From the NCBI RefSeq assembly GCF_012290005.1, contig NZ_JAAXMS010000008.1, forward strand, positions 245,371-309,370: a DNA stretch of 64,000 nt, in the 5' to 3' direction. Positions within the stretch are counted from its first letter, which is position 1, and each line of letters begins with the position of its first letter. Shown piece by piece: positions 7,787 to 16,808 of the stretch. Source of the DNA: Crateriforma spongiae (lineage in GTDB: Bacteria; Planctomycetota; Planctomycetia; Pirellulales; Pirellulaceae). A program made the position numbers and the translations under genes. The notes beneath the pieces were generated by a model. That model was not told the DNA's origin, did not search any database, and saw only the letters and a list, made by a program, of their open reading frames with translations.

Positions 7787-9319
7787 ATGAACATCCTCGA
7801 ATGGATCGACGTTGGGAAAGTCTCAGCGGAACGTGACGATAACCTAGTCAACTACTTCTACGACAATGGGGTTCTTCGCTCAGTTTTGGAAAGCAAATCA
7901 TCGTTCTTGGTCTTGGGGCGTAAGGGCGCGGGCAAAACCGCGGTCTTCCGATACTTACGGGAGAATCCAAGTGAACACCTCGGCGATGACGACGTTTTAG
8001 TGTCGCTGTCTTTTGAAGACTACAACTGGAGGGTGCACTCCCTTCTCGCCAACGCCGAAGCGGCGGAATCGCTCGCCTATAAGCAATCGTGGCGTTTCGT
8101 GATTCTTGTGGAAGTGATCAAAGCTTATTCGTCTCGCTGCACGGAGAAAGGCGTCGCGATTCCAAAGCCGATTGACAAAGCACAAAGACTCCTTGAAAGG
8201 ATTTTCGAGCATCCGCTCCCGACTATCTACCAACTGATCGGGAGGAAATTGCTAGGACTTTCAAAAGTCAAACTTCCCAAAGCCGGTTTGGACTTAGAGG
8301 AGGGCGACTTTGATTCTGTAGAGGTGTCCGGTGGTGAAGTTTCGTTCGACGATGTCGCAGCGGATGATGACATCCGCACGGCTCTGTCACAAAATATTTC
8401 CAACATCATCGCGATTCTTGAATCCGCAATATCGCAGTCTAAGCCCCTCCAATTTCGAACCATCATCTGCTTCGACCGTGTTGATGAGGCATGGGACGAT
8501 GTATCGCTCGATGTTTCCCGGAAAGTGTTGGCGGGGCTGGTCTCCGCTTGTGATTCCCTGACTGAGAAATACGATGGTGTCGTCAGGCCCATCGTCTTTC
8601 TGCGTGAAGATATATTCTCGGTCTTGCCGCTAAATGACTCCAACAAGCTGCGCGAGGATTGCGGGGCTTTGTTGAAATGGGAACGCGACGACTTAATTAA
8701 GTTGCTTCTGCGTCGGCTTTCTTTCTTCGCGGAGCAGAAAGGGGTTGATGCCGTCGATGATTTCGAAGCGTTGTTCGACAAAAAGGAAATGCGACAACGA
8801 TCGAAGCCGCCAAACTATTTGCTAAAACGTACGATGATGCGACCGCGCGATATGATTTGTTTCCTTCGCCGTACGGTTGACGCAATGCGAGACAGCGCGA
8901 ATGATCCGTTCGAAGAAACGCCCGACGAATACACACATTTGTCTGTTGAGGCGATATACACAGCTGAGCCTGGCTACTCTGATTGGCTTCGGCAAGAATT
9001 GCTCGACGAATGGTCCGTTCAGCGTCCACGAATAAAGGAACTGTTTTCAGCGATACAAAACCACGGGTCTACGCAATTCAAGCGAGACGAATTGGAGTCG
9101 CAACTCAAATCGTTAGGCGTTGAATTCACACAAACCGAAATCGTTGACGATCTACGATTTCTATTCGCAAATTCGGTCATTGGATTCAAGGTCGGTGCCT
9201 CTACAGCATGGCGTTATCGCTGCTTTTCTCGATCACAAGGGTTTATCGAATCAGACGTATACAAGCTTCATGACGGCCTAATTCGAGCGTTGAACGTGAA
9301 GGAGCCGCGCGACACGTAA
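7787..9319 (+). CDS. P-loop ATPase of the Sll1717-like type, in an integron cassette
   Basis: The 510-residue product carries a clear Walker A, GRKGAGKT at residues 44-51, and a Walker B-like IICFDRVDE at 226-234, with Asp and Glu for magnesium and catalysis. The C-terminal third contains RPRDMICFLR and a helical region typical of STAND/KAP-like NTPases with a winged-helix tail. The overall pattern matches the cyanobacterial Sll1717-like ATPase family, whose members occur among defence and mobile genes but have no settled activity. An AAGGA eight bases before the ATG supports the start. The gene sits between an inverted 10-bp repeat (7751-7760 and 9320-9329) and ends three bases before its attC-type site. 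I infer transfer as a cassette. Confidence 0.75.
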   Translation: MNILEWIDVGKVSAERDDNLVNYFYDNGVLRSVLESKSSFLVLGRKGAGKTAVFRYLRENPSEHLGDDDVLVSLSFEDYNWRVHSLLANAEAAESLAYKQSWRFVILVEVIKAYSSRCTEKGVAIPKPIDKAQRLLERIFEHPLPTIYQLIGRKLLGLSKVKLPKAGLDLEEGDFDSVEVSGGEVSFDDVAADDDIRTALSQNISNIIAILESAISQSKPLQFRTIICFDRVDEAWDDVSLDVSRKVLAGLVSACDSLTEKYDGVVRPIVFLREDIFSVLPLNDSNKLREDCGALLKWERDDLIKLLLRRLSFFAEQKGVDAVDDFEALFDKKEMRQRSKPPNYLLKRTMMRPRDMICFLRRTVDAMRDSANDPFEETPDEYTHLSVEAIYTAEPGYSDWLRQELLDEWSVQRPRIKELFSAIQNHGSTQFKRDELESQLKSLGVEFTQTEIVDDLRFLFANSVIGFKVGASTAWRYRCFSRSQGFIESDVYKLHDGLIRALNVKEPRDT

Positions 9320-9411
<92 letters not shown>

Positions 9412-9443
9412 CTACTGAAACCTCCCTTGAATCCACAACGCAA

Positions 9444-9929
9444 ATGACGCTTGACGAAATCCTAAACACCGTGTCAGCATCGCACGCAAACGATTGGCAC
9501 AAAATGGAAACCCCTACAGTTCACGGTTGGGAATATGGAACAGACTCAGGCGGTCCGTATTTGAGACCGATTACCCACCACTACCTTGCGGTATACAAAC
9601 CGGACGTTGACATCACGCTCGTATTTGGCGCGAACGACGGGGATTCGTTTGACGAACCATGGGTTCAGAACTTTCCCGCTCCAACTGCAACCGCCCGTCA
9701 TGTGTGCGTCCGGTATCGCGGCGTTATCGTTGATGAATCTCGGATGGTTCTTGTCGACGGCGGCCGGTATTTGCTTCCAATACCAGAAGTTGACGGCAAG
9801 GGCGGCTTCTTTGTCAAAGCCGACGCAATACCCAGGGCTCGATTGATGTTCGATCTTTACGGATCTGGCGGCGTGCATCAAACATTAGACGAAGCACTGG
9901 AACGTGCTCAGCTGGAAGTGCGTTCGTAG
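9444..9929 (+). CDS. Hypothetical protein following the attC site
   Basis: The product is 161 residues from the ATG at 9444. The frame continues upstream into the attC site, so I chose the first ATG outside it. The sequence looks soluble and globular, with strands around [37 protein letters not shown] and [15 protein letters not shown] recognise no family. Its position right after an attC crossover suggests it is, or was, the next gene cassette. However, no clear attC follows it; only a partial half-site resemblance, GTAGCG, lies at its stop codon. Confidence 0.5.
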   Translation: MTLDEILNTVSASHANDWHKMETPTVHGWEYGTDSGGPYLRPITHHYLAVYKPDVDITLVFGANDGDSFDEPWVQNFPAPTATARHVCVRYRGVIVDESRMVLVDGGRYLLPIPEVDGKGGFFVKADAIPRARLMFDLYGSGGVHQTLDEALERAQLEVRS

Positions 9930-10044
9930 CGCACAGAAGAGCAGAACCAGGAAAATCTGGACGGGGGGCTTTTCCGTTCAGGCGTCGATGACAGCATTCT
10001 GGATTTTTCAGGTAATCGCTCTCGATCGCCGGTGACCGGCAGCC

Positions 10045-10428
10045 CTAGATCCCTGGTGTTGGGAACGCGTGGATGCGTAGGGTGCCTTCCCAGATGGTTT
10101 GGAACGTCGTCGCGTCGTGCTTGATGCGTAGCAGGCCGAGGTAGTAGTTCGGCGGCCAAGTGGCGGTGGTCGCGGTGTCGGGATCCAGCAGGATGTAATG
10201 CGATCCGGGCGTGCCCTGAATGTCGACTTCGTGACTGATCTGGACCAGGTCGTCCAGCCAGCCTTGCAACTGAACCTTCTTGCCGGCCAAGTCCGTACCG
10301 GTGCCGGTGATGTTGATCCGCCGGGCTCGGTCGCCGCTGTAGTCGTCGCCGCTGCGGAAGTCCATCGCGAAGCATTGCAGCGTGGTCCCCGGCGGATGGT
10401 TCTCCACAAACTCCAACTCGGCCAGCAT
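10045..10428 (-). CDS. Hypothetical protein, possibly a gene fragment
   Basis: The 127-residue frame from the ATG at 10426-10428 has good coding character: it contains INITGTGTDLAGKKVQLQGW, then an SHYILLDPDT and WPPNYYLGLLRIKH segment. It resembles a beta-rich domain of a larger protein. The frame is open about 30 codons further upstream to a TAA, without an ATG, and the sequence beyond loses coding character. This suggests a truncated N-terminus. A prophage or surface-protein origin is possible but unproven. Confidence 0.4.
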   Translation of the reverse strand: MLAELEFVENHPPGTTLQCFAMDFRSGDDYSGDRARRINITGTGTDLAGKKVQLQGWLDDLVQISHEVDIQGTPGSHYILLDPDTATTATWPPNYYLGLLRIKHDATTFQTIWEGTLRIHAFPTPGI

Positions 10429-10824
10429 TCGTGCGACTGATTCCCTGGCCGATCCTGGAATGATTGGGGTGGCGTTGTGAGGTGCTCTCGTTTACGCGGG
10501 CGCCTTCGGAATCCCATCGTGTCGCTGAAGATGACCGGCACAGATTGCCAGGGGCGCAGACGCGTTCGTTTTCGCTTCGTTTCGAGACTGGTCGAGAGAT
10601 TAGAAACGCATCACAACGACCATTCCGAGCCAGAAAAGGCCTGCAATATTGTCCGGAGCGGTTTTGCACAGCGAGGGCGATTCCACTCCACTGGCCTCCG
10701 ATCAACCCCGGTGTTGCCCCCACCTGGCAAGCTGGCTTTTCATCGTCTTTGTGTTGCGGCTTGAAGGGGGGACCAAATTGATACTAGGTACCCAAAATGT
10801 TCATTCTTGATGTTTTCTGTAGTA

Positions 10825-10839
10825 CCGATAGTATCGGTT
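10825..10839. promoter_or_regulatory. Perfect odd palindrome ACCGATA-g-TATCGGT
   Basis: This 15-base palindrome lies 50 bases before the start of the exported protein at 10889 and is followed by five Ts. As DNA it looks like an operator for a dimeric regulator. As RNA it could form a small six-pair hairpin plus U-run, a weak terminator. The sequence alone does not decide. Confidence 0.4.
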
Positions 10840-10888
10840 TTTCGATTCAAAAAGGCAGTTTCTCTTCAAGAACGGACCGCAAAAAGCA

Positions 10889-12067
10889 ATGAGTCGTCGC
10901 CTTCCAAAAATCGGAACCCGAACTTACCAGCGGGCCTTTTCGAATTGTTTCGTTGCCGCGCTACTTTGCTGCGGCTTCGTAACTCCGGCCGTGTCGCAAG
11001 AGTCGTCGACCGCCAAGACCGAACTCGAGTTGTACGCGTCTCTCGATCAAGCGGTTGGCAACATCGCTTTCAAGCCGAATGGTCAGCTGGTGTTTAGCCA
11101 CCATCCGTTCTTCAAACCGGAAATTCGTGTCGCAACGTATGACGCTGACAAGAAGATCGTCTCGCCATTTCCCAACAAACAATGGAACACACCACGCGAG
11201 GAGAACGACTGGTATCTCGATGATGTACTGGGGATTCGCAACGATGATCAGGGAGTTGTTTGGATGCTGGACATGGGGACGAGAAACAACATCACCCCGA
11301 AACTGGTCGGTTGGAACACGACGTCGAATGAGCTTCACCGAATCTACTATATCCCCGCACCAGCAAGTCGTCCGACTTCGCAACTGAATGACTTCGTGAT
11401 CGACCCAAAACGTGAGCTTGCGGTGATCGCCGACGAAGGGATCGGCCGCGGTGGTGATGGATCGAAAGCCGCTCTCGTCGTCGTCGACTTGAAAACCGGA
11501 TCCACTCGCCGATTGCTCGAAGGCCGCTCGATGACGCAGCCCGATAAAGATTCACCGATCATGATCGACGGCGAACCGATGACGGTCGAAAGCGACGGCG
11601 AAAAAGCTCCTGTCCTGGTTGGCTGTGACGGAATCACTTTGGATGCGAACAGCGAGTGGCTTTACTTCGCACCCTTGTGCGGCAAGAAGCTGTATCGGGT
11701 GCCGATGAAAGCGATCGCCGACGAGACCTTGTCTCAAGACGAATTGGCGAGGGCGGTGGAAACGTACAGTCCCAAGGTCAACAACGGTGGGCTCTCGATC
11801 GACACCGCTGGCAATGTCTACTCGACCAATGTGGAAAGCCGCAGCATCGGCATGGTCTCGGCCAGCGATCGACAATACACACAATTTGCATCCGACGATC
11901 GCATGCGATGGCCGGACGGCATCAGCTTCAATCACGACGGCTTCATGTACGTGTCTGCCGCTCAGGTGCATCTTGGCGCGCCGTTCAACGGTGGAAAAGA
12001 CAAGACATCGAAACCGTTTTTCATCTTCCGATTCAAGCCGCTGGCGTCCGGTCTGATCGGCCGCTAA
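10889..12067 (+). CDS. Exported yellow/major-royal-jelly-like protein
   Basis: The 392-residue product has an N-terminal signal sequence (hydrophobic core about residues 20-34, cleavage near AVSQ). A six-bladed beta-propeller pattern of the yellow/MRJP family follows. Diagnostic parts are a VWMLDMGTRN segment, a LNDFVIDPKRELAVIADEG segment, DGITLDANSEWLYFAPLCGKK, and PDGISFNHDGFMYV near the end, close to the SMP-30 gluconolactonase pattern. Bacterial relatives are often called L-dopachrome tautomerase-related, but enzymatic activity is rarely shown. A sugar-lactone or small-molecule binding role outside the cell is inference. The gene is alone, and a dispersed repeat copy follows 15 bases downstream. 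Confidence 0.8.
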   Translation: MSRRLPKIGTRTYQRAFSNCFVAALLCCGFVTPAVSQESSTAKTELELYASLDQAVGNIAFKPNGQLVFSHHPFFKPEIRVATYDADKKIVSPFPNKQWNTPREENDWYLDDVLGIRNDDQGVVWMLDMGTRNNITPKLVGWNTTSNELHRIYYIPAPASRPTSQLNDFVIDPKRELAVIADEGIGRGGDGSKAALVVVDLKTGSTRRLLEGRSMTQPDKDSPIMIDGEPMTVESDGEKAPVLVGCDGITLDANSEWLYFAPLCGKKLYRVPMKAIADETLSQDELARAVETYSPKVNNGGLSIDTAGNVYSTNVESRSIGMVSASDRQYTQFASDDRMRWPDGISFNHDGFMYVSAAQVHLGAPFNGGKDKTSKPFFIFRFKPLASGLIGR

Positions 12068-12081
12068 TTGCAGTTTTTTTG

Positions 12082-12245
12082 CAGGCGGACAGGAATTCTA
12101 CGACAAATGGCAATCCGACGCGTAAGCGAGAGACCGCGTTCTTCGCCAGTTCATTCCTCGCTCACGCGTCGGGTTACCAGAAAAGCGCAACTTCAAAACT
12201 TACGCGTCGGGTTGCTGAACTTAATACGATTTGCCCGTCTGCCTA
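12082..12245 (+). repeat. Dispersed element, copy B
   Basis: The element begins GCAGGCGGACAGGAATTCT and continues CGACAAATGGCAATCCGACG, an AGCGAGAGACC spacer, CTCGCTCACGCGTCGGGTTA, an AACTTCAAAACTTACGCGTC module, and an end reading TTTGCCCGTCTGCC. Its two ends are related in inverted fashion (GGCGGACAG against the terminal CCGTCTGCC). The same order occurs at 63520-63704 on the other strand. It has no coding potential. Confidence 0.65.
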
Positions 12246-12410
12246 ATCGAGAGGTTATGTCTGCCTGTTCAATGTTCGAACCAGGATGAGGTGCATGGAG
12301 TTGCGTGGCCGCGACAGACGGAGCGTTCGAAGAGTTCACATTGCACGAGATGACAAAAATTGGTTGATCCGAGACCGGCTATTCAAACGGCAACGAAAAG
12401 GGTTACGAAA

Positions 12411-13187
12411 ATGACGCGGCATATCACGCTTGGCATCACCGATCTTTCGTTTCATCGAGTCGCAGGATCGTTGACGGCGCATGTTCTGAATGGCATGGAA
12501 ATCGAGGTCGAGCGGATCTACTCACCACACGAAGCCAACTTTCAAAAGCTGAAAGCAGGTGAGACGCAGATGCTGGCGTCGGCTTGGCTACCGTCCAGCC
12601 ATGGCGGTTACAAAGCGGAGGTCGAAGAAACCGTTCCGCTTCGAGTTCTCGGCCTGCACTACGAACCGTATGCACTCTGGGGAGTCCCCGACTACGTTCC
12701 CGAATCCGCGGTTGCCGAAGTCGCTGACCTGCTCAAGCCCGATGTGTCCGACAAAATGAAGCGTGATATTCAGGGCATCAATCCGGGGGCGGGCATCACT
12801 CGGTTCTCCATCGCGATGATGAGTGAATACGGATTGAACGATGCGGGATACCGGTTTCACACGGGCAGTGAAGAAGACTGCTTCACCGCCTTTGAGCATG
12901 CGGTCGAGAACGGTGAATGGGTCGTCGTCCCGCTATGGAAGCCGCAGTTCCTGCACTTCAAACACAAGATTCGAGAGCTGAGGGAACCAAAGGGTTTGCT
13001 GGGCGTTGTCGACAAAGCGGTTCTGCTTTTGCGCGATGACCAGTCGACTCTTTTCACGGAAGACGAATTGAAAACGCTCGACAGCCTGCGTTGGTCCAAC
13101 GAAATCATCGCCGAGTTGGACTACCGAGTTTGCCGAGAGAACCAGCCGCTTGATGAAGTCACGAAGAATTGGCTTGATGCACGGTAG
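12411..13187 (+). CDS. OpuAC-like glycine-betaine-binding-domain protein, without signal peptide
   Basis: The ATG at 12411 gives a 258-residue product. The whole length resembles the substrate-binding domain of glycine betaine/proline ABC transporters (OpuAC): an N-terminal ITLGITDLSFHRVAGSLTAH, then MLASAWLPSSHGGY (the WLP-x2-H ligand segment), INPGAGITRFS, and VVPLWKPQFLHFKHKIREL toward the end. It lacks a signal peptide or lipobox, unlike transporter subunits, and no ABC permease or ATPase gene is nearby. It may be a cytoplasmic sensor or orphan binding protein. The frame extends upstream 17 codons without a credible start. Confidence 0.75.
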   Translation: MTRHITLGITDLSFHRVAGSLTAHVLNGMEIEVERIYSPHEANFQKLKAGETQMLASAWLPSSHGGYKAEVEETVPLRVLGLHYEPYALWGVPDYVPESAVAEVADLLKPDVSDKMKRDIQGINPGAGITRFSIAMMSEYGLNDAGYRFHTGSEEDCFTAFEHAVENGEWVVVPLWKPQFLHFKHKIRELREPKGLLGVVDKAVLLLRDDQSTLFTEDELKTLDSLRWSNEIIAELDYRVCRENQPLDEVTKNWLDAR

Positions 13188-13538
13188 GGACTGCGGATAC
13201 GCGGGGCCGAAGCGTGGATCACCTATGACATCCCCAATCGAACAGTGTTGTTGGCGTGTTTGAAGCCAGTCCATCGTTCAGAGTGGTGGCCGCAGAGCAC
13301 CAACGGCAGGACCTTGGAGGCCAGATACACGGCGTTGCGGCCCTGGCCGTCGGGAATCGAAAGTACCGGTCCAACAACAGGGCGGCCTGCTGTTTGAGAA
13401 TTGCATTCGGTTCGGTGCCGTATGCAAATTTGGATTCGCAATAGCGAGCGTTCTAATCTGGTAGTGACAACGTGTGGCTGCTCGCGTCGATGGCTGAAGC
13501 CTCCATGGCTTTCCAAGCCGAACTTGACGACGCCACTT
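13188..13538. other. Gene-free stretch before the Rrf2 gene
   Basis: Reverse frames are open here but give products without family features; one (13223-13516) may be decayed prophage sequence. No hairpin or repeat stands out until the operator-like palindrome at 13539. Confidence 0.3.
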
Positions 13539-13563
13539 TCATGTAATAACGTAAGTTACATGA
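13539..13563. promoter_or_regulatory. Operator-like inverted repeat over the Rrf2 start codon
   Basis: TCATGTAA (13539-13546) is repeated in inverse as TTACATGA (13556-13563), with a nine-base spacer. The right arm contains the ATG start of the Rrf2-family gene (13560-13562). Rrf2 proteins bind such A/T-rich dyads as dimers and often control their own operon, so autoregulation is the natural reading. Confidence 0.6.
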
Positions 13564-14033
13564 AGCGAGATAGCAGGCTATCCGGGGTCCTGCACATTTT
13601 GTTGCACATGGCGGAGCTGGACGAACCGGTGACTTCGGACGATTTGTCGAAGATCATCGACACGAATCCTGTCGTGGTGCGTCGTCTGATGGCGGGGCTG
13701 CGCGAGCGGCAGTATGTGCAAAGCGCCAAGGGCCACGGAGGTGGTTGGATTTTGGCGTGCGAGCTGGCCGAGGTCACTTTGCTGGACATTTACGAGGCGG
13801 TGGGCAGCCCGGGGTTGTTGGCAATGGGCAATCGCACGAAAGCTCCGGGTTGTTTGGTGGAGCAATCCGTGAACGCCGCACTGGGCAGGACGTTTGACGA
13901 AGCCGAACAACTGCTGCTCCGGCGGTTGGGGGAAGTCACGCTTGCCTCGCTGAGCGCCGATTGCCACCAACGCCTCGAAGCGAAAGGCATTTCCCTCAAA
14001 GCCAAACGGAACCGACATGGACTCCAAAGCTGA
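13560..14033 (+). CDS. Rrf2-family transcriptional regulator
   Basis: The 157-residue product has the Rrf2 winged-helix layout: RLSGVLHILLHMAEL opens the domain, TSDDLSKIIDTNPVVVRRLM is the recognition region (residues 25-44), and SAKGHGGGWILA is the wing (about 55-66). A long dimer helix follows. Iron-sulfur Rrf2 proteins carry three clustered cysteines; here Cys occurs singly (67, about 101 and about 142) without that cluster. This points to a YwnA-like, cluster-free regulator or one that senses thiol chemistry. An inverted repeat covers its start. It overlaps the next gene by 17 bases, so the two form an operon and the methyltransferase is the likely target. Confidence 0.85.
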   Translation: MKRDSRLSGVLHILLHMAELDEPVTSDDLSKIIDTNPVVVRRLMAGLRERQYVQSAKGHGGGWILACELAEVTLLDIYEAVGSPGLLAMGNRTKAPGCLVEQSVNAALGRTFDEAEQLLLRRLGEVTLASLSADCHQRLEAKGISLKAKRNRHGLQS

Positions 14034-14712
14034 ATTTTTGGAAGCGGCTTTTCACGCTCCCGAAGCGGTTGCGAAATACGTGGATTCGCCACCGATTGCC
14101 GTTCCGGGGTTCGCGGACATGCAGCGGATGGCGGCATTGTTGTTGACCGAGCGGGTGCAGAGCCACGGTCGTATCCTGGTCGTCGGAGCCGGCGGCGGAC
14201 TGGAGATGAAGGTGTTCGCCGAAGCGGAACCGAGTTGGGAGTTTGATGGCGTGGATCCTTCCCCGGCAATGTTGCAACTTGCCGAGCAAACGCTGGGGCC
14301 GCTTGCCTCGCGAGTCAGACTGCACGAGGGCAAGGTCGATGCTGCGCCGGAGGGGCCGTTTGATGCGGCCACGTGCATTTTGACGATGCATTTTGCAGAC
14401 TTCGAAGAGCGACGAAAGATGTTGACCGCCATTCGTCAGCGACTCGGGCCACAAGCACCGTTCATCGTGGTGCACCTGAGTTTCCCTCAAACCGATGGTG
14501 CGCGCGAGCGGTGGCTTTCACGGTACGCAGCTTACATGGTTCGTCCCGCCGTGGATGCGGAAAAGGCATCGCAGTTTCGAAAGGCGGTCGATGCTTATCT
14601 CACCATTCTCGAACCCCAACAAGACGAAGCGTTGTTGCAAGAGGCGGGCTTCACGAACGTCGAGCTTTTTTACGCCGGGTTCGCTTTCCGAGGCTGGGTG
14701 TCATACGCCTAA
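14017..14712 (+). CDS. Class I SAM-dependent methyltransferase
   Basis: The 231-residue product shows the class I methyltransferase core: ILVVGAGGGLEM (motif I, residues 53-64), FDGVDPSPAML with Asp80 as the probable ribose-binding acid, and FDAATCILTMHF as motif IV. The last part, EAGFTNVELFYAGFAFRGW, is the common C-terminal strand pair. The substrate is probably a small molecule, but nothing identifies it. It starts inside the Rrf2 gene, so expression is coupled. Pairs of a YwnA-like Rrf2 regulator and a methyltransferase suggest a stress or detoxification role, which is inference. Confidence 0.8.
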   Translation: MDSKAEFLEAAFHAPEAVAKYVDSPPIAVPGFADMQRMAALLLTERVQSHGRILVVGAGGGLEMKVFAEAEPSWEFDGVDPSPAMLQLAEQTLGPLASRVRLHEGKVDAAPEGPFDAATCILTMHFADFEERRKMLTAIRQRLGPQAPFIVVHLSFPQTDGARERWLSRYAAYMVRPAVDAEKASQFRKAVDAYLTILEPQQDEALLQEAGFTNVELFYAGFAFRGWVSYA

Positions 14713-15230
14713 AGACAGACACGGCCGTTGATGGTTGATCTTTCGTTGCGTGAGCCGACGAAATGCTAAGCCGCAGAGAGCGTAGAGCTGATCCTCGGTA
14801 GCAATCAGTGTCTCTGTGTTTCGATTTCCGCGGCATCGATCACCAGGCGGGTTTGAGCCGGGGAAGCCCGTGTCTCGTTCAGCATCTCGACAGTCTGCTG
14901 ACACGCTCGCGTGTTGCGATCCATGATCTCGCTCTGGTCCGCATGCAAGTACGCCAGGAAATGGGTACCCGCCGGTGTAGTGTTCACCGTCGGGGACTTC
15001 GTTGCGCGGTTTTGTATGCGGAAGCGGGGCGATCTCTTCTGTCGGGAGGTCTGGGTTCACCAAAACATTTGGGGGACCCTCAGGCCGAGTTTGAGTCCGC
15101 AATCGCAAGGTCTGAATCCGCTGGACAGGTAATGGACGGTCTGACTTTCTCAAACCCGTTGGATATGGAACCTGATTTCCACCACCATTCGACTGGTTCA
15201 CTGGAGCGGCATCGGTCATCGACGCGGCTC
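14713..15230. other. Decayed stretch, possible phage or transposon relic
   Basis: Reverse frames around 14805-15060 have some protein-like runs, such as HFLAYLHADQSEIMDRNTRA, but switch frame and lack starts. I take this as a degraded gene on the minus strand. No intact feature is seen. Confidence 0.3.
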
Positions 15231-15566
15231 CTATGAATCTGGAGTACGGTGGGGGCGAGTAGAATCGCCATAGATCACGCTCAGACAAGCTTCACGAAAA
15301 CGGTTGCTTTCGAATCGAGCCTGGAGACTTGCAATCCGGGCTCTCTTTGTTTGGTCACTGTCCACCGCAATCTCGTTGACGATGCTGATGTCGTAGCTCC
15401 CTTTCGAAACGTTGCCACGGATCGAATTATTCAGAGTGGCTATCTCGTCGCGAAGACGAAAATTGGTCCGCGTCAGGTGATCACGATAGAGACGCCCGGC
15501 AAACAGAACGATCGCAAAGCCGGTGCACCCCAACAGCACTGTGCGAAGCGAGACTTGTTTCTTCAT
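15231..15566 (-). CDS. Hypothetical membrane-anchored protein
   Basis: The 111-residue product begins MKKQVSLRTVLLG and has one N-terminal hydrophobic helix (about residues 8-26). A polar helical segment, LRDEIATLNNSIRG, and a basic region follow. It resembles the protein at 2152-2556 in design: a one-pass anchor and a short extracytoplasmic part. No family or operon partner is known. No ribosome site is evident, but the frame fits. Confidence 0.45.
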   Translation of the reverse strand: MKKQVSLRTVLLGCTGFAIVLFAGRLYRDHLTRTNFRLRDEIATLNNSIRGNVSKGSYDISIVNEIAVDSDQTKRARIASLQARFESNRFREACLSVIYGDSTRPHRTPDS

Positions 15567-16019
15567 TGATCGTTTGCCCGCTGATTTGCAGAAGGAACTT
15601 GGCCCGAAGCCTTCTCAAGCCATTCAATCTCTTCGGACTGGCGTCGCCGGCCGGACAGCCAACACATCCGAAGGCGATTGCCGTTGCCGGCCGTCCGCGC
15701 AGCGGTGGTCGGTATCGGCGATCGCCGGAGGTCGGACAAGTCTCCGGCGCGAAACAAACACTCTCTCCCCTCCCGGTATCTTCGTGTCGGGTAAGAACAA
15801 ACCCCCGGGAGGGAAGAACCTAGGGCGTCGGCGTCAGAGTCGACACTAGACCCTTGACGTCGGGCACCGGCACGTCCATTCGAGTTTGAGTTCAGAATTA
15901 AGACACCAATGCACCTAACAGTTCGCTATTCTCCTGTTTTGGCGTGGCTTACAGCATCACTCTGCAAAACATCCACTGCATTGAGATCCGTTGACAACAG
16001 GCCGGATGAGTGCGTTTTT
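15567..16019. other. Gene-free stretch with a hairpin
   Basis: No credible frame. CCCCTCCCGG (from about 15767) and CCCGGGAGGG (about 15806-15815) can form a GC-rich stem with a loop of roughly 30 bases. This could be a terminator for the gene cluster that ends at 16020 on the minus strand, although no T-run follows. Confidence 0.3.
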
Positions 16020-16808
16020 CTACTCAAGCCAGAGGAGACTCAAGGCTTGGCCGTAGACGGGCATTGGGATCACGTCCTCGTAGAAATACTCCGCGTCGAG
16101 ACCCCTGTTTTCCGCAATCCAATCATCTAGATCAACCTTCTCGGGCCTATTCGGTAGCGCCTCATCATTAAAAAACTGGGCCGCAACGCTGTGGGGAGGT
16201 ACTTCTTCGCCGGCGTCTATCCATATGAGGTCTTTCAGGGCTTCGCTAGCTTGCCACCATTTGATGACGCCATTCTTCGACATCACCAAAGCGAAGTAGT
16301 CTTTGGTCACATCAGCAATTCGGTAAGCGGTTGAAGTTCGAGTTGTTCCAAACTGTTTGGCAAGTTTATTGACGAAGTGCGAGGTCGGTCGAGATTGTCT
16401 TAACGCTGGCTGAAAAAGGTGCCGCGGCATAAGTAACTCAGCAGCAAAGGTGTTGGCCTCCATCTCCGGCGGACTGGCTTTGTATCGCGCAAGCATGTCT
16501 GCACTCGTGCAAGACATCAGTTGGGTTACTGTCTTGTGAAGGGACCAATGACCCAGTTCGTGTGCGACTGCAAATCGCCTCCGGCCAGATTCGACAATCG
16601 TATTGCTGACGCGAATGATCCCTTTGTCTCCCTTGCGAACGAGCCAAGCATCAGCGGACTTAAGGTCATCATCGAGCACTACGACTCCGAGGGCCATGGC
16701 AAGATCTTCGAGAACGAGATCAGAGCTGCTTTCGAAGCCGTAAAGGTTCCAGAGCCGTGTTGCTTCGGCTGTAGGAAGCGCGACGCTAGGTTTCGGTTTC
16801 TGTTTCAT
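16020..16808 (-). CDS. ImmA/IrrE-family metallopeptidase
   Basis: The 262-residue product (ATG at 16806-16808) is a COG2856-type zinc peptidase. RRFAVAHELGHWSLHKT contains HELGH at residues 83-87, and PEMEANTFAAELLMP (about 114-128) supplies the third ligand Glu. Members cleave DNA-binding repressors: ImmA cuts the ICEBs1 repressor, IrrE/PprI cuts DdrO, and CapP cuts the CBASS repressor CapH. The C-terminal half (residues 150-262) is a less conserved sensing part. The start overlaps the upstream gene by 23 bases, so it is the last gene of a three-gene operon. The neighbouring CBASS operon makes a role in switching defence genes plausible. A start six codons further upstream is also possible. 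Confidence 0.85.
   Translation of the reverse strand: MKQKPKPSVALPTAEATRLWNLYGFESSSDLVLEDLAMALGVVVLDDDLKSADAWLVRKGDKGIIRVSNTIVESGRRRFAVAHELGHWSLHKTVTQLMSCTSADMLARYKASPPEMEANTFAAELLMPRHLFQPALRQSRPTSHFVNKLAKQFGTTRTSTAYRIADVTKDYFALVMSKNGVIKWWQASEALKDLIWIDAGEEVPPHSVAAQFFNDEALPNRPEKVDLDDWIAENRGLDAEYFYEDVIPMPVYGQALSLLWLE

Larger units (their letters stand above)
9930..10888. other. Mostly decayed intergenic stretch
   Basis: Apart from the reverse-strand frame at 10045-10428 and a palindrome at 10825-10839, nothing here reads as a gene. Several overlapping frames between 10430 and 10760 are open on both strands, but their products are low in hydrophobic residues and inconsistent, as expected of decayed GC-rich DNA. 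Confidence 0.4.
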
